A program made the translations under genes and the position numbers. From Bradyrhizobium canariense (lineage in GTDB: Bacteria; Pseudomonadota; Alphaproteobacteria; Rhizobiales; Xanthobacteraceae): 64,000 nt of DNA. Under the pieces are notes generated by a model. It did not search any database. It was not told where the DNA came from and saw only the letters and a program-made list of their open reading frames with translations. Positions 61,454 to 64,000 of this stretch are shown here, piece by piece; position 1 is the stretch's first letter, and each line of letters opens with the position of its first letter. Where the stretch lies: NCBI RefSeq assembly GCF_018130465.1, contig NZ_JAFCKJ010000003.1:310001-374000 (forward strand), given 5' to 3'.

Positions 61454-61933
61454 TCAGAACTCGGCGAGCCGCTTCAGGCTCGCGCGAAAGCCGAGGCTGC
61501 GATGGCCTGCGACCAGCATGGCGCCGAACACCTCGGCCGCGTCGTCGCTGAACGTCCCGGAGAAGCCGCTCGTTGCCTCCTCGCCGCCGAACAGCGGCCG
61601 GGTGAGGCCATCGGCAAACGGCGTATGCTGGTTGGTGGCAAGTTCGCCCTTCCAGATGCCGCTGTTAGAAGTGCCGTTGTTAGAAGTGCCGCTCTTCGAC
61701 GTGCCGTTGCCGATCGTGTAGGCGCCGCGCGACCAGAAATACGGCCCGCCGCCGAGCAGAACGCCGTCACGCAGGATCAGCACGCCGCTGTCGCGGCCCT
61801 TCACGCCGTCGAGCATATGGATGTGGATGGAATAAATCCCGTTCTTCATGTTGCGTCCGTCGCCGGAGCAACGATAGCGTCCGGAGACGGAGAGCGTCGA
61901 GACGTTGAAGAAAAGGTTGTGGTGATCTGCCAT
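61454..61933 (-). CDS. GrlR-like regulatory-domain protein
   Basis: 159 aa resembling the GrlR fold (a beta-barrel regulator named from type III secretion control): MKNGIYSIHIHMLDGVKGRD, GVLILRDGVLLGGGPYFWS, then FSGTFSDDAAEVFGAML and the closing FRASLKRLAEF. A Gly-Thr-Ser-Asn insert (TSKSGTSNNGTSNSG) interrupts the barrel at about residues 79-92 and comes from a 15-bp DNA repeat. ATG at 61933 is the family-like start. The open frame runs 25 codons further upstream into a dispersed repeat. No type III genes are nearby. Confidence 0.72.
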   Translation of the reverse strand: MADHHNLFFNVSTLSVSGRYRCSGDGRNMKNGIYSIHIHMLDGVKGRDSGVLILRDGVLLGGGPYFWSRGAYTIGNGTSKSGTSNNGTSNSGIWKGELATNQHTPFADGLTRPLFGGEEATSGFSGTFSDDAAEVFGAMLVAGHRSLGFRASLKRLAEF

Positions 61934-61935
61934 CC

Positions 61936-62022
61936 GGCTTTGTTCCAGCTTCGCCCGCCTTTCGTTCTCGAAGAACGAATCGGAATCGCAGAAATCGGCG
62001 CACAGCAAGCCTTAACAATTCG
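61936..62022. repeat. Dispersed repeat of about 90 bp, copy 2 of 3
   Basis: Contains TTCGTTCTCGAAGAACGAAT, a perfect 7-bp inverted repeat with a 5-nt loop, and the flanking GAAATCGGCGCA and CTTAACAATTCG blocks shared with the other copies. It lies directly against the start of the GrlR-like gene and is open in its reading frame. Confidence 0.72.
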
Positions 62023-62045
62023 TTTGCACGCAAACAATCGCACGT

Positions 62046-62183
62046 TCACGTCGCGTCTTCGGATTTCGATTGCGGCGGCACCTGCGGCACCGACGGCCTG
62101 TCTTTGCGCAAGCGCGGGTGGCGGTCGTACCAAAACACTTTTGCGATCTCGACGAACATCTCGAGAAACCAGCACGCATCCAT
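62046..62183 (-). CDS. Small hypothetical protein
   Basis: 45 aa: MDACWFLEMFVEIAKVFWYD, an amphipathic aromatic helix, then a basic/polar tail (RHPRLRKDRPSVPQVPPQSK). GAGGGAG precedes the ATG. It lies between two copies of the dispersed repeat. Function unknown. Confidence 0.5.
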   Translation of the reverse strand: MDACWFLEMFVEIAKVFWYDRHPRLRKDRPSVPQVPPQSKSEDAT

Positions 62184-62288
62184 GTCGCGTCTCCCTCGCC
62201 TCATTCCGTAACGAGGACACGCGGACGGGACTGTGCGAAGCATCACGCTGGCTTGGTTTGGAGAGGTGTGTCCCGCATCGACACAGAA

Positions 62289-62378
62289 GGCACGGCTTGT
62301 TCTGCATCCGACTCCATTTCGTTCGCAAAGAACGAATCGGAGTCGAGGAAATCAGCGCAACACGACTCCTAACGATCG
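62289..62378. repeat. Dispersed repeat of about 90 bp, copy 3 of 3
   Basis: Closest match to 32475-32568: both have ATCCGACTCC, TTCGTTCGCAAAG and ACGAATCG in the same order and spacing. The core TTCGTTC-GCAAA-GAACGAA is a perfect inverted repeat here. Confidence 0.72.
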
Positions 62379-62427
62379 ATGAAGGCGCGCGCGATTGCCT
62401 GTCATCATCGACATGGCGCGACGCTGA

Positions 62428-62595
62428 TCAAGCCGCTCGCTTCACCGTGTTCTTCCTCGGCAAATTCTTTTCCGAAAACTCCTTCTCCGAAAAGCATTCG
62501 AGGATCTGGATGCGGAGTTCTTCCGCGGCCGGGCCTTCGAGCTTCCTGAGCTGATTCCAGAGCCTGATCACTTCGCGTTGTTTCTCGACAGTCAT
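62428..62595 (-). CDS. Small hypothetical protein with duplicated ribosome-binding region
   Basis: 55 aa: MTVEKQREVIRLWNQLRKLE, then a charged helix ending EKNLPRKNTVKRAA. GGAGGTG precedes the ATG at 62595. An 18-bp tandem duplication repeats this ribosome-binding region upstream, where the corresponding start position is ATT. Soluble, helical, unknown. Confidence 0.65.
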   Translation of the reverse strand: MTVEKQREVIRLWNQLRKLEGPAAEELRIQILECFSEKEFSEKNLPRKNTVKRAA

Positions 62596-62817
62596 GGGCA
62601 CCTCCAAAAGAATGGTCACCTCCAAATGAGATGCCTTACTAGAACAAACTAGGAACACAAAGTCCAGCCCTCCCCGCGAAATTCGCCGGACACACCCTCT
62701 TGAGCCTTTCAGAAGCCTTGCAGGCGCTGGCGCGGTTGCTTTTTGGATTTTCAATCTTAAGTTCGAGACGCGGCTGGCGGCCAGGCGCTGAAATCCCATC
62801 GTCGCCAGCCAAGAAGG

Positions 62818-62847
62818 CCCCGTGCGAGAGCGCGGGGTTTTTCTTTT
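62818..62847 (+). terminator. Intrinsic terminator upstream of an EcfG-type promoter
   Basis: CCCCGTGC (62818-62825) pairs with GCGCGGGG (62830-62837), loop GAGA, then TTTTTCTTTT. It faces forward with no forward gene upstream, and ends two bases before the promoter at 62849. It insulates the next gene and may end an unannotated transcript starting in 62600-62790, where I see no gene. Confidence 0.85.
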
Positions 62848-62848
62848 G

Positions 62849-62873
62849 GGAACGCGCCATCGCCCTCCCCGTT
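62849..62873 (+). promoter_or_regulatory. Putative sigma-EcfG promoter of a 75-aa gene
   Basis: GGAAC (62849-62853), 16 bases, CGTT (62870-62873). The GTG start of the next gene is 22 nt downstream. Confidence 0.7.
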
Positions 62874-62895
62874 AGCCATTCCGGAGCGAGGGACC

Positions 62896-63123
62896 GTGAC
62901 CAGAAAATACTACGCCGTCGAGGTTGTTCGTCAGATCGAGGAGACCGTGGAGATCATGGTCGAAGCGCCGGACCAGGCCGCCGCACATGATGCAGCGCTT
63001 GCGCACCTGAAGGCGCGCGGCTCCGAATATCAGTGGCTCAATCCCAAATGCGATTTCGTCGTCTGGCGCGAGCGCCAGGTCGACACGCCGGCGATCATCG
63101 ACGTGTCCGTGTCACCGAAGTAG
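62896..63123 (+). CDS. Small hypothetical protein under a putative stress promoter
   Basis: 75 aa from a GTG start (62896) with GGAGCGAGG upstream. TRKYYAVEVVRQIEETVEIM, then EAPDQAAAHDAALAHLKARG and VVWRERQVDTPAIIDVSVSP suggest a compact alpha/beta fold. No named family recognised. The promoter at 62849-62873 predicts induction with the general stress response. Confidence 0.78.
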   Translation: MTRKYYAVEVVRQIEETVEIMVEAPDQAAAHDAALAHLKARGSEYQWLNPKCDFVVWRERQVDTPAIIDVSVSPK

Positions 63124-63128
63124 CGGCC

Positions 63129-63153
63129 GGAACGAATTTTCCCGGCCCGCGTT
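63129..63153 (+). promoter_or_regulatory. Putative sigma-EcfG promoter of a short non-coding transcript
   Basis: GGAAC (63129-63133), 16 bases, CGTT (63150-63153), beginning six bases after the preceding stop codon. The bases next to both boxes (GGAACGAA ... CGCGTTG or GCGTTG) are also shared with the promoter at 32909. Confidence 0.6.
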
Positions 63154-63159
63154 GTCCGA

Positions 63160-63241
63160 TCGAATTCAGTGGTGCTGGCGGCTGTGCGACGCGGCCGGCC
63201 AGCTTGAGAAGCCCCGGTCCCCGAGCCCGGGGTTTTTCTTT
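63160..63241 (+). ncRNA. Candidate stress-induced small RNA
   Basis: Promoter at 63129-63153 and terminator at 63212-63241 delimit an RNA of about 80 nt with no convincing ORF. CTGGCGGCTGTGCGACGCGG and GGCCGGCCAGC segments could pair upstream of the terminator. The terminator could instead simply serve the 75-aa gene ending at 63123, so this call is tentative. Confidence 0.42.
63212..63241 (+). terminator. Intrinsic terminator
   Basis: CCCCGG (63212-63217) pairs with CCGGGG (63227-63232), followed by TTTTTCTTT; the preceding AAG lengthens the stem by A-U pairs. It faces forward. Confidence 0.8.
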
Positions 63242-63289
63242 GAGGCGCCTGCACGGAGGCGCCGCCATCGGAGCGCTGGCCCAAACAGC

Positions 63290-63328
63290 AAAGCAGCCAC
63301 CCGGGCGTTACCGCCGGGTGGCTGCTTT
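63290..63328. terminator. Bidirectional intrinsic terminator
   Basis: AAAGCAGCCACCCGG (63290-63304) and CCGGGTGGCTGCTTT (63314-63328) form a perfect 15-bp stem with a 9-nt loop. It is 34 nt past the stop of the DUF2934 gene on the reverse strand. Confidence 0.88.
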
Positions 63329-63361
63329 GAAAACTGTCGGCGCGCGCGCCCCTGTCCGCCG

Positions 63362-63538
63362 TCAGACCGGCAAATTGTCGGTCATCCCGGGCGGGACTTC
63401 GCCTTGCGCGGTGCGCTCGGCGAGAAGCTCCTTTTCGGCGTCGTACCAGAAGGCGTCCATCGTGCCCGCGGGCTCGCCGGCCTCTTTCCAGAGGTGATAG
63501 GCCCGGTTTCGGATCTCTTCTTCGCTGAGACCAGCCAT
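63362..63538 (-). CDS. DUF2934 domain protein
   Basis: 58 aa: EEEIRNRAYHLWKEAGEPAG, then AFWYDAEKELLAER, the compact DUF2934 motif found in many rhizobial short proteins, often stress-linked. GGGAG precedes the ATG at 63538. Its tail (QGEVPPGMTDNLPV) is polar. No EcfG-type promoter could be found upstream, although GAGTTCC at 63577-63583 is half of one. Confidence 0.88.
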   Translation of the reverse strand: MAGLSEEEIRNRAYHLWKEAGEPAGTMDAFWYDAEKELLAERTAQGEVPPGMTDNLPV

Positions 63539-63672
63539 GTGATTTCTCCCTTACGGAAGCAAAGCCTGACGACGCCCGAGAGTTCCTTATCGATTTAGCA
63601 CCAGCTGGCAGTCATTGCGGCGCTCTTCGAAACGAAGCCGCCGCAACGAAAACGCAAGCCCTTAGCAGGCTC

Positions 63673-63969
63673 TTAGACGGAGTCCTTGGCCACCTTCAGC
63701 GGCGAGGCCTTCACCGACTTGCTCGCCGGCTTCGCCGCGAACTGCATCGGCTCCTTGGTGAAGGGATTGACGCCCATGCGGGCTTCGGTCGCCGGCTTGT
63801 TCACCACCGACATCTTCACGAAGCCGGGAATGACGAACTCGCCGGACTCGTTGAGCTCCTTGTAGCCGACCGTCGCCATGTACTCGATGACCGACTTCAC
63901 GTCGTTCTTCGACAGCTGCGTGCCCTCGGCAATTGCATCAATCAACTGAGTCTTCGTCATCTTCGCCAT
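63673..63969 (-). CDS. HU-family DNA-binding protein
   Basis: 98-aa nucleoid-associated protein. MTKTQLIDAIAEGTQLSKND and FVIPGFVKMSVVNKPATEAR align with HU/IHF; the arm region reads MGVNPFTKEPMQFAAKPASK with the conserved RxGxNPxTxE pattern, and the C-terminus is Lys/Ala-rich. ATG at 63969 has AAGGA upstream. More divergent than the standard HupB, so probably a second HU-like protein. Confidence 0.92.
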   Translation of the reverse strand: MAKMTKTQLIDAIAEGTQLSKNDVKSVIEYMATVGYKELNESGEFVIPGFVKMSVVNKPATEARMGVNPFTKEPMQFAAKPASKSVKASPLKVAKDSV

Positions 63970-64000
63970 GTCTGAATTTCCTTCTGTGCGCGCGAGCAAG

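Noticed and set aside
63555-63583. Possible EcfG promoter before the DUF2934 gene
   Set aside because: GTTCC is present, but the required AACG at 16-17 bases is AAGC or AAAG, so the match is incomplete.

Overview
The window is GC-rich DNA from an alphaproteobacterium, most likely Bradyrhizobium or a close relative in the Nitrobacteraceae. This rests on family content recognised by eye (aapJQMP, DUF3551, DUF6481, MxKDx-repeat protein, SPINDLY-type TPR glycosyltransferases, OpgC, TRAP transporters, a liu cluster) and on the rhizobial style of dispersed palindromes. No rRNA, CRISPR array, prophage or insertion sequence was seen. Two tRNA genes are present: Arg-TCT (31986-32062, +) and Pro-TGG (57064-57140, -).

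Layout. 1-2839: an RND efflux operon, outer-membrane lipoprotein then membrane-fusion protein, running off the left edge. 3580-5169: cysteine synthase and a DUF805 membrane protein. 5305-12296: three tandem paralogous TPR/SPINDLY glycosyltransferase genes, all with TTG starts. 12397-16910: the general amino-acid ABC transporter aapJQMP. 17308-20384: cystathionine beta-lyase and a Na/Pi-cotransporter/PhoU protein. 20394-24135: a four-gene membrane-lipid glycosylation module (ArnT-like GT39, PAP2 phosphatase, GT2, LABN protein). 24186-31582: alpha-2-macroglobulin plus penicillin-binding protein 1C. 31986-36326: tRNA-Arg and many small, mostly secreted or membrane-anchored proteins. 36647-44468: two TRAP transporters, a GntR regulator and a DapA-family lyase. 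44588-51462: leucine/isovalerate catabolism genes (liuA, B, D, E) with a divergent AraC-type regulator. 51575-63969: mixed housekeeping and stress genes (Lrp, complex I accessory subunit, OpgC, DUF192, two-domain cold-shock protein, sirtuin, DUF2934, HU-like protein) interspersed with very small genes.

Two structural stories stand out. First, the three glycosyltransferase genes look like a duplicated and partly gene-converted array: the third copy resembles the second in its TPR half and the first in its catalytic half. A fragment of the aapP 3' end lies between copies 2 and 1, marking a duplication breakpoint. Second, six intergenic sites match GGAAC-N16-CGTT, the promoter consensus of the alphaproteobacterial general-stress sigma factor EcfG. 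Four precede protein genes (18693 +, 32806 -, 60956 +, 62896 +). The other two are each followed within about 60-80 nt by a strong intrinsic terminator and no convincing ORF, so they may make short stress-induced RNAs (about 32940-33012 and 63160-63241).

Three families of small dispersed repeats are also present: a palindromic element of about 80-87 bp (one copy inserted in frame into pbpC), a repeat of about 90 bp in three copies, and nested GGGTGGGTTA-type palindromes. Start codons were adjusted from ribosome-binding sites and family alignment remembered by eye. No database search or folding program was run.
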